Shown piece by piece: positions 50,734 to 60,084 of a DNA stretch of 64,000 nucleotides (position 1 is its first letter; each line of letters opens with the position of its first letter). The translations under genes were made by a program, and so were the position numbers. The stretch is from Gammaproteobacteria bacterium (GTDB taxonomy: Bacteria; Pseudomonadota; Gammaproteobacteria; Eutrophobiales; Eutrophobiaceae), in NCBI GenBank assembly GCA_016193395.1, contig JACPSH010000019.1, positions 1 through 64,000 of the forward strand. The letters run 5' to 3'. Below the pieces are notes generated by a model. That model saw only the letters and a program-made list of their open reading frames with translations. It had not been told where the DNA came from and did not search any database.

Positions 50734-51291
50734 TTACTTGTCGGGCGAGCGGCTGCGATCCCAAAGGATCTCCGTGCCGCCCTGATCGCGGGCCAGCGTG
50801 CGCGCCAGGACGAACAGCAGATCTGACAGGCGGTTGATATATGACAAGGAATGCGGATTGACCGCGCCCTCCTCCGCAAGACCGGCCAGGGAACGTTCGG
50901 CGCGGCGGCAGACCGAACGGGCAACGTGACAGGTCGCGGCGGCGCGCGACCCTCCGGGCAATACGAACTCCTTCAGCGGCGGCAGTCCGGCGTTGTACCG
51001 ATCGATGGCCGCTTCCAGAGTCTGCGCATGCGCGGCACCGATGAATTCGACGCTGGAGAGGGACAGCTCCCCGCCCAGGTCGAACAGCGTATGCTGGATA
51101 TCCTGAAGCAGGTTGCGCATGTCGTGCGAAAGACTGAAGCACAGCAACAGGCCAATGATGCTGTTGACCTCGTCGATATCGCCGAGGCATTGCACGCGTG
51201 GCGCGGCCTTGCTGATCCGGCTGCCGTCGCCCAGGCCCGTGGATCCTCGATCGCCGGTGCGCGTGTAGATTTTGGACAGTCGGTGTCCCAT
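50734..51291 (-). CDS. Cob(I)alamin adenosyltransferase, PduO type
   Basis: Attaches adenosyl from ATP to Co(I)-corrinoid, making adenosylcobalamin. 185 aa trimeric PduO/MMAB type: ATP motif YTRTGDRGSTGLGDGSRISK at the N-terminus, CHVARSVCRRAERSL and YINRLSDLLFVLARTLA at the C-terminus. It follows btuB by 42 bp on the same strand, so B12 uptake and conversion are cotranscribed under the upstream riboswitch. Confidence 0.93.
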   Translation of the reverse strand: MGHRLSKIYTRTGDRGSTGLGDGSRISKAAPRVQCLGDIDEVNSIIGLLLCFSLSHDMRNLLQDIQHTLFDLGGELSLSSVEFIGAAHAQTLEAAIDRYNAGLPPLKEFVLPGGSRAAATCHVARSVCRRAERSLAGLAEEGAVNPHSLSYINRLSDLLFVLARTLARDQGGTEILWDRSRSPDK

Positions 51292-51333
51292 TCCTTCCGG
51301 ATTATAGGTTGATACAGGAGGGGTTGCCCGCGT

Positions 51334-53292
51334 TCACGGCTGCAGGCCCAGGCGAATGCCGGCATAGGCCGACAGGCCTGCCCCCCGAAAACCGAGGACT
51401 TCCTCATATTCCTCGTCCAGCAGGTTTTCGACCCGTGCAACGAGACTCAGAGTTTCGTTGACACGATACGAGCCGGCGATCGCCACCAGGACAAAACTGT
51501 CCAATCTCACCTGCTCAGGCGGCCGCGGGAATGGCGGGAAGAAAGTGTCAGTTTGTGCGCCGGAATAAGTAAAGTTCAGGTTGACGTTGCCCCGCCCTGC
51601 CGCAAACGCGTGGTTGGCATTGAGCGCGGCGCTGACACGCGGGCGCCGAACCTCCTCAATCCGGGCCCCGGTCGCGTCTGGCTGCGTCGCCTCGAGCCAG
51701 GTCGCCATCCCTTCGATCTGAGTGTCCGGCGACCAGTCGAGCGAAACGCTGACCTCGACGCCCTGTCGCCGGCTGGACCCTTTCACGTTCACGGCGGTGA
51801 ACGCGGCGCGCCCCGGGTCGAATACGAAACCGTCAATCTCGCCGTGCAGCCGTTCCTGGAAATAGGTGGCCGACAGCCCGGCCGAATCGCCGAAGAAGCG
51901 CTGCTCGGCGCCCGCCTCCCATCCACGCGACCGCTCCGGAGACAGATCCGGGTTGCCGAAGAACGGCACCTGCGAGTCCGCAAAAAAGCCGAAACGCTCG
52001 GTAAAGGTTGGATTCTTGCTGCCTTCGCCCCAGGCGGCGTGCAGGCGCGTGCCGGGCATGCGCCGCGGCACCCACGCAGAGTTGACGCGCCAGACCGTGG
52101 CGTCGGCGAAATCGCTGTTCATGTCGTGGCGGACACTGACCATGAGCGAGGGAAGCGATTCGACGCGCCACCGGTATTCACCGGCCAGGGCGGTTGCATC
52201 CACTTCCCGATCCTGGTTCGGATCGCCGAACGGAGTGACGGGCCCGCGTTGGCTGAATTCTTCGGTTTCGTATTCGGCCGCGACGCTCAACACGTGCGAA
52301 CTATTCCCCGGGGAGGCGCCGTCGAGAAGCCAATTGGCCTGATAGGCGGCGCGGCGCTTCCTCCCGCGCGTGCTCTCTGTTTCCCGTCCGTCGCGGAAGT
52401 TGTCGTTGTCAGTGCCGGTAAATGAGCCGCTCACGACCTGTTCCAGTCGCCCGCCGAGGGCGGACCACTTTGCCTCGGCGCGGCCCAGGTCCTGGACAGT
52501 CTCCGTTTCCAGGTCCGAATCCACCGGCAACCCGGTCGCCACGAAGTCGATATCGTCGAATTCATTTCTCGCCTGCGTGTGCCGTGCAACCATTTCAATC
52601 GCCAGCGCCGGACTCGCGTCGATCCCGGCGCGCAAAGTCAGGGTGCCGTTTTCATAGCCGTCGTCCTCGTCGCCGGCACGCGAGATATTGTAGCCGCCGG
52701 ACTCCAGGAACGAGCCGTCGAATCTGAATTGCAATCTGTCCGAAGCGCCCCCTAACCCGCCTCCGAACCATCGTGTCGCCGCTGTCCCCTGCTCGGCAAA
52801 GCCGCTTGCGTGGAACCGGCCTGCTCCACGGGGAGTAATGATGTTGACGACGCCCGCCAACGCATCGCTTCCCCACAGCGCGCTCTGTGGTCCGCGGATC
52901 ACTTCGATGCGCTCGATCCCCTGGTTCAAAAGGTGCGCGAAATTGAACTCGCTGCCCTGGGCCGGGTCGTTGGCCTCGATGCCGTCGATGAGCACGAGGA
53001 CCTGATTGGCCTCTGCGCCGCGCACGCGCAGTTGCACCGTCGAACCGAACCCTCCGCTGCGGCTGACGGCAAACCCGGGCACGTTGCGCAGGATGTCCGC
53101 GACGGACGCCGACTGCCTCCGATACAGTTCCTGGGCGTCGATGATCGAGAGGGAGATGCCCGATTCTGCCGCGCGCTGCGGAGTACGCGCCGCGGTCACC
53201 AACATGGTTTCCGCATCCTGGCCGGATACGGCGCTGGAATACAGAATGAGCGAAAAGAAACAGACCACGATCCGGGCCGTGTACGCGCCCAT
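51334..53292 (-). CDS. btuB: TonB-dependent cobalamin receptor
   Basis: Outer-membrane vitamin B12 transporter, 652 aa. Signal peptide about 1-25 (RIVVCFFSLILYSSAVSGQ), TonB box-like ETMLVTAA, plug domain with QLRVRGAEANQVLVLIDGIEANDP and ERIEVIRGPQSALWGSDALAGVVNIIT, then a beta barrel. The start MGAYTARIVV at 53292 follows GGGGAGG by 5 nt. Assignment as BtuB rests on the riboswitch and adenosyltransferase context. The protein ends RLGLQP, without the terminal aromatic residue usual for barrels. Confidence 0.92.
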   Translation of the reverse strand: MGAYTARIVVCFFSLILYSSAVSGQDAETMLVTAARTPQRAAESGISLSIIDAQELYRRQSASVADILRNVPGFAVSRSGGFGSTVQLRVRGAEANQVLVLIDGIEANDPAQGSEFNFAHLLNQGIERIEVIRGPQSALWGSDALAGVVNIITPRGAGRFHASGFAEQGTAATRWFGGGLGGASDRLQFRFDGSFLESGGYNISRAGDEDDGYENGTLTLRAGIDASPALAIEMVARHTQARNEFDDIDFVATGLPVDSDLETETVQDLGRAEAKWSALGGRLEQVVSGSFTGTDNDNFRDGRETESTRGRKRRAAYQANWLLDGASPGNSSHVLSVAAEYETEEFSQRGPVTPFGDPNQDREVDATALAGEYRWRVESLPSLMVSVRHDMNSDFADATVWRVNSAWVPRRMPGTRLHAAWGEGSKNPTFTERFGFFADSQVPFFGNPDLSPERSRGWEAGAEQRFFGDSAGLSATYFQERLHGEIDGFVFDPGRAAFTAVNVKGSSRRQGVEVSVSLDWSPDTQIEGMATWLEATQPDATGARIEEVRRPRVSAALNANHAFAAGRGNVNLNFTYSGAQTDTFFPPFPRPPEQVRLDSFVLVAIAGSYRVNETLSLVARVENLLDEEYEEVLGFRGAGLSAYAGIRLGLQP

Positions 53293-53303
53293 GCCATCCT
53301 CCC

Positions 53304-53323
53304 CGCACTCAACCCCGAGTGCG
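53304..53323 (-). promoter_or_regulatory. Hairpin next to the btuB ribosome site (expression platform)
   Basis: CGCACTC and GAGTGCG form a 7-bp stem with a GGGGTT loop, ending at the GGGGAGG ribosome site (53298-53304). No T-run follows, so translational rather than transcriptional control by the B12 riboswitch is inferred. Confidence 0.55.
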
Positions 53324-53337
53324 CGAACAAGGTTGAA

Positions 53338-53540
53338 CGTCCGCCAGGCCGGTCTCCGGGCTTGCGGTGGATGTCCTCGGGACATCCGGCAGGTCTCCTT
53401 CCCGTGGTCTCCCACAGTGGAATGTCGACCTGCCTGCACCGCCTACCGTTGCGGGGGCAGCATGGGCATGGCCGCGCCATGAGGCGCGGGGCACCCATTT
53501 CCCGTTTCACCCTCCGGCCGGATGGCCTCGGGGCACCTGG
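53338..53540 (-). promoter_or_regulatory. Cobalamin (B12) riboswitch
   Basis: On the minus strand all conserved blocks occur in order: GGTGAAACGGGAAATGGGTG, CTGCCCCCGCAACGGTA, CCACTGTGGGAGACCACGGGAAGG, and the B12 box AGCCCGGAGACCGGCC (plus strand 53347-53362). It lies about 45 nt before btuB. Adenosylcobalamin binding should repress btuB and the adenosyltransferase. Confidence 0.95.
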
Positions 53541-53580
53541 TCCTCACAAAAAAATTCGGTTCAATTCGCGGGCGCTTGGC

Positions 53581-54840
53581 TCAGGCGAGCGCCGCCGGCT
53601 CGACGTAATCGGTCCGGTGCGGGAGAAAGCGATCGTGCCCCCTGAGCATGTAGTGCCAGTAGAAAAGCGGCAACCCGGTCACCTTGATCCACCAGTTGAT
53701 CCAGTATTCGCGTCGCGGGTCGAGCGGCAGCGTCGGCGTGACCTTACCGCCGTAGATGAACTCCGCCATGATGACCTTGCCGTACGCCGTAGTCAGCGGG
53801 CAGGAAGCATAGCCGTCGTAACCCTCCTCCAACTGCCCTCCGCGGATCAGCGTGAGCAGGTTGCGCACCACGACCGGCGCCTGCTTGCGCACGGCCGCGG
53901 CCGTCTTGGAGTTCGGCGTGGCCGCGGCATCTCCCAGTCCGAACACGTTGCTGTACTTGATGTGCTGCAGGGTCTTGTGGTGGACGTCCACGAAACCCGC
54001 GGCATTCGCCAGCGGACTGGTTCGCACCGATTCCGGCGGCGACTGCGGCGGCGTCATGTGCAGCATGTTGAACGCCAGGGTCAGTTTCTGGCCCTGCTTG
54101 TCCCCGCCGACGATTTCGAAGGTCGCGGCTTTCTTCTGCCAGTCAACGGCAACGAGGTTGTGCTGGAAGCGCGGCTGTATGCCGTATCGCGCCACGATCT
54201 TGTCCAGTTCGCGCGAGAAGAACGGCACGCTGAACATCACCGGGGCATGCGTCAGGAACTGCACCTGGCAATCCTTGAGGATGCCGCGCTTCTGGAGATA
54301 GTGCGCACCCAGGTAGGCCGCCTTCTGCGGCGCGCCCGGGCACTTGAACGGCAACGGCGCCTGGGTATACAGCGCGACGTCCCCCGCCTTCAGGTTCTGG
54401 ATACAGCTCCAGGTGTACTCGGCGTGATCCGGGGAATAATTGCTGCACACGCCGTTTTTGCCGAGTGCCTCCTTCGCCCCCTGGATCTTCTCCCAGTTGA
54501 GTTCGAGGCCCGGGCAGACCACGAGGTAGTCGTACGCCATGGTGCTGCCGGACTTGAGTTGCACGCGGTTCTGATCCGGCTCGAACTTCTTGACGCGATC
54601 CCGGATCCATTCCACGCCGCGCGGGATCAGCGACTCCTCCCGCCGTTGCACGTGGTCGAGGCGGAAGGTCCCGGCGCCGACCAGCGTGAAGGCCGGCTGG
54701 TAATAATGCACATCCGAAGGATCGATCAGGGTGATGTCGACCGCCGTGCCACCCGCCTTGCGCATGAGCGTCGCCGCCACCGTGATGCCCGCCGTGCCAC
54801 CACCGACGATGACCAGGTGCTTGCCGCTGCCGCTTGTCAT
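53581..54840 (-). CDS. sqr: Sulfide:quinone oxidoreductase, type II (SQOR-like)
   Basis: Membrane-associated flavoprotein that oxidises sulfide and passes electrons to quinone. 419 aa. FAD loop IVGGGTAGITVAATLM; redox cysteines in PFKCPGAPQKAAYLGA and GYASCPLTTAYGKVIMAEF match the two active cysteines of human SQOR. HMTPPQSPPESV, LQHIKYSNVFGLGDA and SKTAAAVRKQAP are also family features. The C-terminal amphipathic region (YWHYMLRGHDRFLP) anchors to the membrane. It ends 41 bp before the riboswitch and starts 78 bp after the aldo/keto reductase. Confidence 0.92.
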   Translation of the reverse strand: MTSGSGKHLVIVGGGTAGITVAATLMRKAGGTAVDITLIDPSDVHYYQPAFTLVGAGTFRLDHVQRREESLIPRGVEWIRDRVKKFEPDQNRVQLKSGSTMAYDYLVVCPGLELNWEKIQGAKEALGKNGVCSNYSPDHAEYTWSCIQNLKAGDVALYTQAPLPFKCPGAPQKAAYLGAHYLQKRGILKDCQVQFLTHAPVMFSVPFFSRELDKIVARYGIQPRFQHNLVAVDWQKKAATFEIVGGDKQGQKLTLAFNMLHMTPPQSPPESVRTSPLANAAGFVDVHHKTLQHIKYSNVFGLGDAAATPNSKTAAAVRKQAPVVVRNLLTLIRGGQLEEGYDGYASCPLTTAYGKVIMAEFIYGGKVTPTLPLDPRREYWINWWIKVTGLPLFYWHYMLRGHDRFLPHRTDYVEPAALA

Positions 54841-54918
54841 ATAGACCTCTGATGAAGAGTGGGGTCCGGTCCGATTATAGTCCCGGGGGCAGCCCCGGCG
54901 CAGCGACGGCCTGCGGGT

Positions 54919-55782
54919 TCAGTCGGAAAGACGGTCCAGCGCCTGCATATCCCCGGTGTCGAGGCCGATCTCCGCCGCCCCGAGGCTCGACACGACGCTG
55001 GCGACCCGGCTCGCCCCGGGGATGGGAATGATGTGATCGCCCTTGCCGAGCAGCCAGGCCAGCGCGATCTGCTGGGGGCTCGCCCCGTGCCTGGCGGCCA
55101 CGTCGCGGATGACTCCGGATTCCCCCATGCGGCCCTGCTGGCCATGTCCGCCGACCGGGCTGTGCGGAATGAACGCCATGCCTTTCCGCGCGCACAGCTC
55201 GACCACGCCGTTGCGGAACGACTTCTTCAACAGGACGTTACATTTATTCTGGACGGAGATGATCGGCGCTATTTTCAGCGCCGTATCGATCTCCGTCACG
55301 TTCACATTCGACAGGCCGATGTGCCCGATCTTGCCCTCGCTTCGCAACCGCGCCAGCTCGCCCACCGAATCCGCCAGCGGCACGTTCGAGTCGGGGGCAT
55401 GGAGCTGGTAGAGGAAGATGCTGGCCGTTTTCAAATCGCGCAGGCTGCGTTCGCAGGATGCCCGCAACCACTCGGGCCGGGCGTCGCAGTCCCAGCCGCT
55501 GCCCTCCTTCGTCAACCCGCCCTTGGTCGCTACGTAAACGTCAGCCGCGCGGCCCAGGATTTCCAGCGCCTTGCAAATCAGCCGCTCGTTGTGTCCGAGG
55601 TCGCGCGTATTGATGCAATAGACGTTCGCCGTATCGATGAAATTTCCGCCGCCTTCGACGTAGGCGCGGATCACGTCGATGGCCTGGTCTTCAGTCGGCC
55701 GTCCGGAGATCGACAGCGGCATCGCCCCGAGCCCGATGGCCGTGACCTCGACGCCGGTAGCTCCGAGCCTGCGTTTATGCAT
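54919..55782 (-). CDS. Aldo/keto reductase
   Basis: NADPH-dependent oxidoreductase, 287 aa. The catalytic tetrad is visible: Asp and Tyr in FIDTANVYC, Lys in VATKGG, His in FLYQLHAPD. SNVNVTEIDTAL and IPIPGASRVASVVSSLGAAE form the cofactor end. The substrate is unknown. The start at 55782 overlaps the PP2C phosphatase stop by 8 nt, so it belongs to the transporter/phosphatase operon. Confidence 0.9.
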   Translation of the reverse strand: MHKRRLGATGVEVTAIGLGAMPLSISGRPTEDQAIDVIRAYVEGGGNFIDTANVYCINTRDLGHNERLICKALEILGRAADVYVATKGGLTKEGSGWDCDARPEWLRASCERSLRDLKTASIFLYQLHAPDSNVPLADSVGELARLRSEGKIGHIGLSNVNVTEIDTALKIAPIISVQNKCNVLLKKSFRNGVVELCARKGMAFIPHSPVGGHGQQGRMGESGVIRDVAARHGASPQQIALAWLLGKGDHIIPIPGASRVASVVSSLGAAEIGLDTGDMQALDRLSD

Positions 55783-57796
55783 TGATCGTTTCCTGCCCGG
55801 CTACGGGCGTGACCTTGACGACCACGAACGTGATGTCATCCTCCTGTACCGCCAGGCCGCGAAACGCCTGGATCCGCCTGATAATCCCGTCGCGGATCCC
55901 CTGCGCGCCGAGCACGGCATGCTCGCCGACCGCGCCTTTCACCCGGTGCAGGCCGAAGCTCTCGCCTTCGGCATTGGGCGCTTCCCACAGGCCGTCGGTC
56001 GCCACCAGCAGTACGTGGCCCGGGTACAGACCGTGAAATTCATGCTCCCGGTATTCGGCGTGCGGAATGACACCCAGCGGCGGATCCCCGCCGTGCAATT
56101 CGATCCACTGGCCCGCCGTCTCATCGTAGAGGAACGGCTCCTGGTGCCCGGCGGAAGTCCAGCGGAGCACACGGCGCGCCCGGTCCACCATCACCAGCAA
56201 CATGGTCATGAAACGGCCGGCACTGCTGTCCTCCGCGATCTGCTCGTTCATGTGCGCCAGCAGAGCTGCCAGCGATCCGGCGTCGCGGCTGCGGCTTCTC
56301 AGGATGCCGCGCGCCGAGGCCATGACCATCGCCGCGGCGATGCCATGGCCGGACACGTCGCCGATGGCAATCACCGCCGCGTCCGGCCCGGCGCTGCTCA
56401 CATCGAGATAATCGTAGTAATCTCCGCCGGTTTCGTCGCAATACAGGCTGTGGCCCGCGATCTCCAGACCGGGAATATCCGGCGTCGACGCCGGAAGCAG
56501 GCTCTGCTGCACTTCCATGGCCATGGCCAGCGACTGGCGCAACTTCATGCGGTCGCGCAGTCCTTCCGTCATCTGGTTGATCGCCGCGGACAGGCGCAGG
56601 AATTCGCGCGCACCGCCGAGCCGGATCTCACCTTCCAGGTCGCCCGTGCCGATGCGCCGCGCATGTTCGGCCAGGCGCACGATCGGCCGCGCCAGCGCCA
56701 TGGCGACGGCGAGCCCGAGCGTGAGGGCTACGGCAAAAGCCACGCCTGCGCCGATCGCGTTCTGGTGTTTCGCCTCCTGGATCTCGCCGAGGAAATCGTC
56801 CTCCGGCACGACCGTGATGACGCGCCATTGCAGGTTGCCCGGTTTCACGAACGGCGAGGCCATCAGCAGCATCTCCCGGCCGCCCAGCGAAAGCATGCCG
56901 TGAAAATTCGTCATGCTGCTTTGCCTGGCGGCGTCGAGGTCCGCCAGTTCCGCGGCGGAAGTGGCGATCAGCACGTTTCCGCTCGCGGTCGCCGTGACGC
57001 GCTCCATGGTCCAGTTGTTCAGTACGGCGGCGTCCGTGGAACTGGCGACCAGCAGACCGTTGTTATCGATGATATACGCGAGTCCTGATTTGCCGATGGA
57101 CAGTCTCTTCAGGAACTGGCCAATGTCATAAAGATTGAATTCGACGTCCATCACGCCCTGCAGATTCCGGTCGGCGCCGAACACCGGCGTGACGTAGGCG
57201 ATGCTCAGAACGGGATCGATCCCCTTCTTCGCCACCCACGTGTAGACGTCCGACCAGACCGAATGTCCGGCCTCCACGGCCGCGCGATACCAAGGCCGGA
57301 CCCGCGGATCGTAGGGGTAGACGATCCAGGGCTGCGGTTCCATCGTTCCGTCCGGCGCCAAGTTGTATTCATTCACGCTGCGCGCCGTGTCCGCATCGAC
57401 AATGCCAAACACGTATTCGGTGCGCCCCGGGTAGCGGGATACGAAAATGGCATGGCCGGCCTCGTCGCCCCAGAGTATCGAACTGACCGATCCGAACGCC
57501 CGCAGCTGTTCGTAAAAGGCCGGCCGCCAGGCGCGCACCTTCGAGCGGTCGAGCATGCCCTGGCTGATGATTTGGACATTAATGCGGTTCATGCGCTCGG
57601 GCACTTCGAAGAAATCGCGCAGCCGCTCGCCGATGCGCTCGTGTACCTGCGTCAGGTTCTGCACCGCCAGCGTGCCTACCGCGCTTTCGACGCGCGTGTA
57701 AGTGATGTAGCCGAGCATGGTGAACGACACCAGCACCAGCAGCGACATTAGCACCGGCAGCGTGACTTTGATCGAGACACGCGAAGCCGGATTCAT
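55775..57796 (-). CDS. dCache-HAMP-PP2C (SpoIIE/RsbU-type) phosphatase
   Basis: 673-aa membrane sensor phosphatase. Membrane helix at about 11-32, periplasmic double-Cache domain (about 35-345, with WIVYPYDPRVRPWYRAAVEAG and GIDPVLSIAYVTPVFG), second helix (about 350-372), HAMP (RPIVRLAEHARRIGTGDLEGEI) and a C-terminal PP2C domain. All metal motifs are intact: ETGGDYYDYL, IGDVSGHGIAAAM, VATDGLWEAPNA, EDDITFVVV. Such proteins usually act on anti-anti-sigma factors; none is encoded here. Its start overlaps the ABC ATPase stop (ATGA). Confidence 0.92.
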   Translation of the reverse strand: MNPASRVSIKVTLPVLMSLLVLVSFTMLGYITYTRVESAVGTLAVQNLTQVHERIGERLRDFFEVPERMNRINVQIISQGMLDRSKVRAWRPAFYEQLRAFGSVSSILWGDEAGHAIFVSRYPGRTEYVFGIVDADTARSVNEYNLAPDGTMEPQPWIVYPYDPRVRPWYRAAVEAGHSVWSDVYTWVAKKGIDPVLSIAYVTPVFGADRNLQGVMDVEFNLYDIGQFLKRLSIGKSGLAYIIDNNGLLVASSTDAAVLNNWTMERVTATASGNVLIATSAAELADLDAARQSSMTNFHGMLSLGGREMLLMASPFVKPGNLQWRVITVVPEDDFLGEIQEAKHQNAIGAGVAFAVALTLGLAVAMALARPIVRLAEHARRIGTGDLEGEIRLGGAREFLRLSAAINQMTEGLRDRMKLRQSLAMAMEVQQSLLPASTPDIPGLEIAGHSLYCDETGGDYYDYLDVSSAGPDAAVIAIGDVSGHGIAAAMVMASARGILRSRSRDAGSLAALLAHMNEQIAEDSSAGRFMTMLLVMVDRARRVLRWTSAGHQEPFLYDETAGQWIELHGGDPPLGVIPHAEYREHEFHGLYPGHVLLVATDGLWEAPNAEGESFGLHRVKGAVGEHAVLGAQGIRDGIIRRIQAFRGLAVQEDDITFVVVKVTPVAGQETINA

Positions 57797-58494
57797 GACT
57801 GTCGATTCCCAGGCTTTGCTCTTGTCATCGCTGAGTCACCTGTCCGGCCATCGCGCATGGCGATTACGCGCGTGCCGATAGCCTCGGCTTCCTCGCGATT
57901 GTGGGTGACGTATACCAGGGTAAATCCGAGCGCTGCGTAAAGCGTCAGAAGCTCCTGGCGCAAGTGCAGGTTGAGGTCGGAATCCAGGCTCGAGAGCGGC
58001 TCGTCCATGAGCAGGATTGCCGGATTGGCGACCAAGGCGCGCGCCAGGGCCACACGCTGCTGTTGTCCACCGGACAACTCTCCGGGTCTGGCAAGTGCAC
58101 GATTTCCCATGCGCACCATCTCCAATACTTCCCGGATACGGGCCGGTCTGTCTGCAGATTTGGTCCGCAAATCGTAGCGCAGCGCAAATTCGAGATGCTG
58201 GGAGACGGTCATGTGCGGCCACAGGGCGAGGTCCTGGAAGACCATGCCGATGTGGCGCTGCTCGGGTTCAACCAGGTTGTGCCCGCCCGCGGCGACTGGC
58301 TGGCCATCAATGCTGAGAGTGCCCGAGTCGGGCACTTCGAGGCCGGCGACCAGGCGCAGCAGCGTGGTCTTGCCACAGCCAGAGGGCCCCAGAATCACTA
58401 CCCGCTCGCCGCGTTGTATGGACGTCGAGACCGAGTCGACGGCCGGCACACGATCGTAAGTCTTTGAAACTGCCTTGAGCTCGATGGCGTTCAT
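57793..58494 (-). CDS. ABC transporter ATP-binding protein (FbpC/PotA-like, short)
   Basis: 233-aa ATPase. Walker A LGPSGCGKTTLL, Q-loop VFQDLALWPHM, signature LSGGQQQRVALARALV, Walker B ILLMDEPLSSLDS and switch His in YVTHNREEA. FbpC/PotA relatives are about 350 aa because of a C-terminal TOBE domain; this protein stops after the nucleotide-binding domain. The start MNAIELKAVSKTYD overlaps the permease stop (ATGA). An upstream open frame to 58767 is antisense noise. Confidence 0.93.
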   Translation of the reverse strand: MNAIELKAVSKTYDRVPAVDSVSTSIQRGERVVILGPSGCGKTTLLRLVAGLEVPDSGTLSIDGQPVAAGGHNLVEPEQRHIGMVFQDLALWPHMTVSQHLEFALRYDLRTKSADRPARIREVLEMVRMGNRALARPGELSGGQQQRVALARALVANPAILLMDEPLSSLDSDLNLHLRQELLTLYAALGFTLVYVTHNREEAEAIGTRVIAMRDGRTGDSAMTRAKPGNRQS

Positions 58495-60083
58495 CGCCGC
58501 AGTGCCCAACCCTGGAACAGTAAGCCCAGGATGGCCATCGCGATCAGGGTAACGGAGACCAGCAGGACACACAGGGCCGCAATGAGGCTCGGGGCACCGT
58601 TGGCCATCAGCGTGAAGATCCGCACCGGGAGTGTGTCCTGCCCGGCCGGGTAGACCACCATGGAAGCGCCGAGATCGCGAAAGCAGAAGATGAAGGCTGT
58701 GAACCATGCCGCCAGCACGCCTGGGAAGGCAGCAGGCACGACAACGTATGCCAGGCGCGCAAACCACGGTGCGCCGATCATCTGGGCCGCCTCTTCAAGG
58801 GAGGGTGGCACGTTGGCCAGAGTCGCAGTGCTGATCCGACTGGTCAGCGCAGTGTACTGGGCAATATAGGCGAATATCACCAGCGCGGAGGAGGCATACA
58901 GGAAGGCGCTGCCGGATCGATTCCATAAGGCAACCAGGCCGATGCCGATCACCGTGCCGGGAAGCGTGAACAGCAATAGCGTCAACGTATCGACTGCCCG
59001 CCAGATACGAAGCGCGCGATTGTGAATCAAGTAACCGCACAAAAATCCGACGGCCGTCAGCAGGGTCGCGCCCACACCGGCGAAGACCAGGCTGCGCCCC
59101 AAAGCGTCGGCTGCCCTGAGCCAGGCGTCTCCATAGGCAAATGGCGACAGAGAAGACACGATCAGAGCCAGCAGCGGAAGCACGACGATCGCTGTCGCGA
59201 GCAGCCCGACGACCAGCATAGCCGGAACTCGCCAACCCCTGAGGCGGATGCTCAGCATGCGCCTGCCAGGCGTCGTCGGGCGCAGCCGGTAGGTCTGGTC
59301 GCGCAACAGAAGATGCTCCAGCGCGAGCACGGCCAGAACGATAGCCAGCAGCGGACTGGCAGCCGCTGCGGCAGCACCGAAGTCGTAGAAGGCGGCAAAC
59401 TGCGTCAGCGTTTCCACCGGGAGAACCGGATAGCGCAGGTACATCGGCACGCCAACTTCGCCCAGTGCCAGCAGGAAAACGAGGATCGCCGCGAACAGGA
59501 TGCCGGGCAAAATCGCCGGCAGCGTGACGCGCCAGAGGACTGCGGGCCAGCGGGCGATCAGCCGTCCAGCCTCCTCGAGCCGGGGATTCACCGCGTGCAG
59601 ACAGGCCAGGGTCAGGATCATGACCAGCGGCATGAACGCACTGACCAGCACCCATAGACAGCCCGGTAAGTCAAACAGCCTGTGCGACAGCAACTCCAGC
59701 GTCCGTTCCGGAATGATCGGCGCCAGAATCCCGTCGCTTGCCAGCAGATTGAACCAGCAGACCGCGAGAATGTATGGCGGCAGCAGCAACGGGATCGAGA
59801 ATAGAATTGCCAGAATTCGGCGCATTGGCAGGTCGGTCTTTCCAAGCAACAGGCCGAGTGGCACGCCTGTCAGGGTGGCTCCGCCCGCCGTCAAAGCTGC
59901 CAGCATCAGGCTGTGCCGGATCGGGACCCAATATTGACCGGAGTTCGAGAACAGCTTTTCGTAAACGGCGAACGTCAGTCTGCCGTCGACGATGACGCTC
60001 TTGCCCAGCATTACCGCCAGCGGCAGCAGACCGACGATGACGAGCGTGACGACGACCAGCAGCAAGGTGAGTCGACGCACCAA
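58491..60083 (-). CDS. ABC transporter permease, fused two-unit type (FbpB-like)
   Basis: About 530 aa, with about 12 membrane segments. Two binding-protein-dependent permease units are fused in tandem, each with an EAA loop: LEEAGRLIARWPAVLWRVTL in the first and LEEAAQMIGAPWFARLAYVV in the second. This organisation is typical of FbpB and 2-aminoethylphosphonate permeases. TTG 60083 lies one nt after the binding-protein stop; GTG 60080 is equally possible. Confidence 0.9.
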   Translation of the reverse strand: MVRRLTLLLVVVTLVIVGLLPLAVMLGKSVIVDGRLTFAVYEKLFSNSGQYWVPIRHSLMLAALTAGGATLTGVPLGLLLGKTDLPMRRILAILFSIPLLLPPYILAVCWFNLLASDGILAPIIPERTLELLSHRLFDLPGCLWVLVSAFMPLVMILTLACLHAVNPRLEEAGRLIARWPAVLWRVTLPAILPGILFAAILVFLLALGEVGVPMYLRYPVLPVETLTQFAAFYDFGAAAAAASPLLAIVLAVLALEHLLLRDQTYRLRPTTPGRRMLSIRLRGWRVPAMLVVGLLATAIVVLPLLALIVSSLSPFAYGDAWLRAADALGRSLVFAGVGATLLTAVGFLCGYLIHNRALRIWRAVDTLTLLLFTLPGTVIGIGLVALWNRSGSAFLYASSALVIFAYIAQYTALTSRISTATLANVPPSLEEAAQMIGAPWFARLAYVVVPAAFPGVLAAWFTAFIFCFRDLGASMVVYPAGQDTLPVRIFTLMANGAPSLIAALCVLLVSVTLIAMAILGLLFQGWALRR

Positions 60084-60084
60084 G

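Noticed and set aside
53581-54840. Apparent loss of a redox cysteine in SQR (GDAAATPNSKT where human SQOR has GDCTNLP)
   Set aside because: Counting from the human C-terminus places the active cysteine in the later YTSCPL segment, which is conserved here as YASCPL; both redox cysteines are present.
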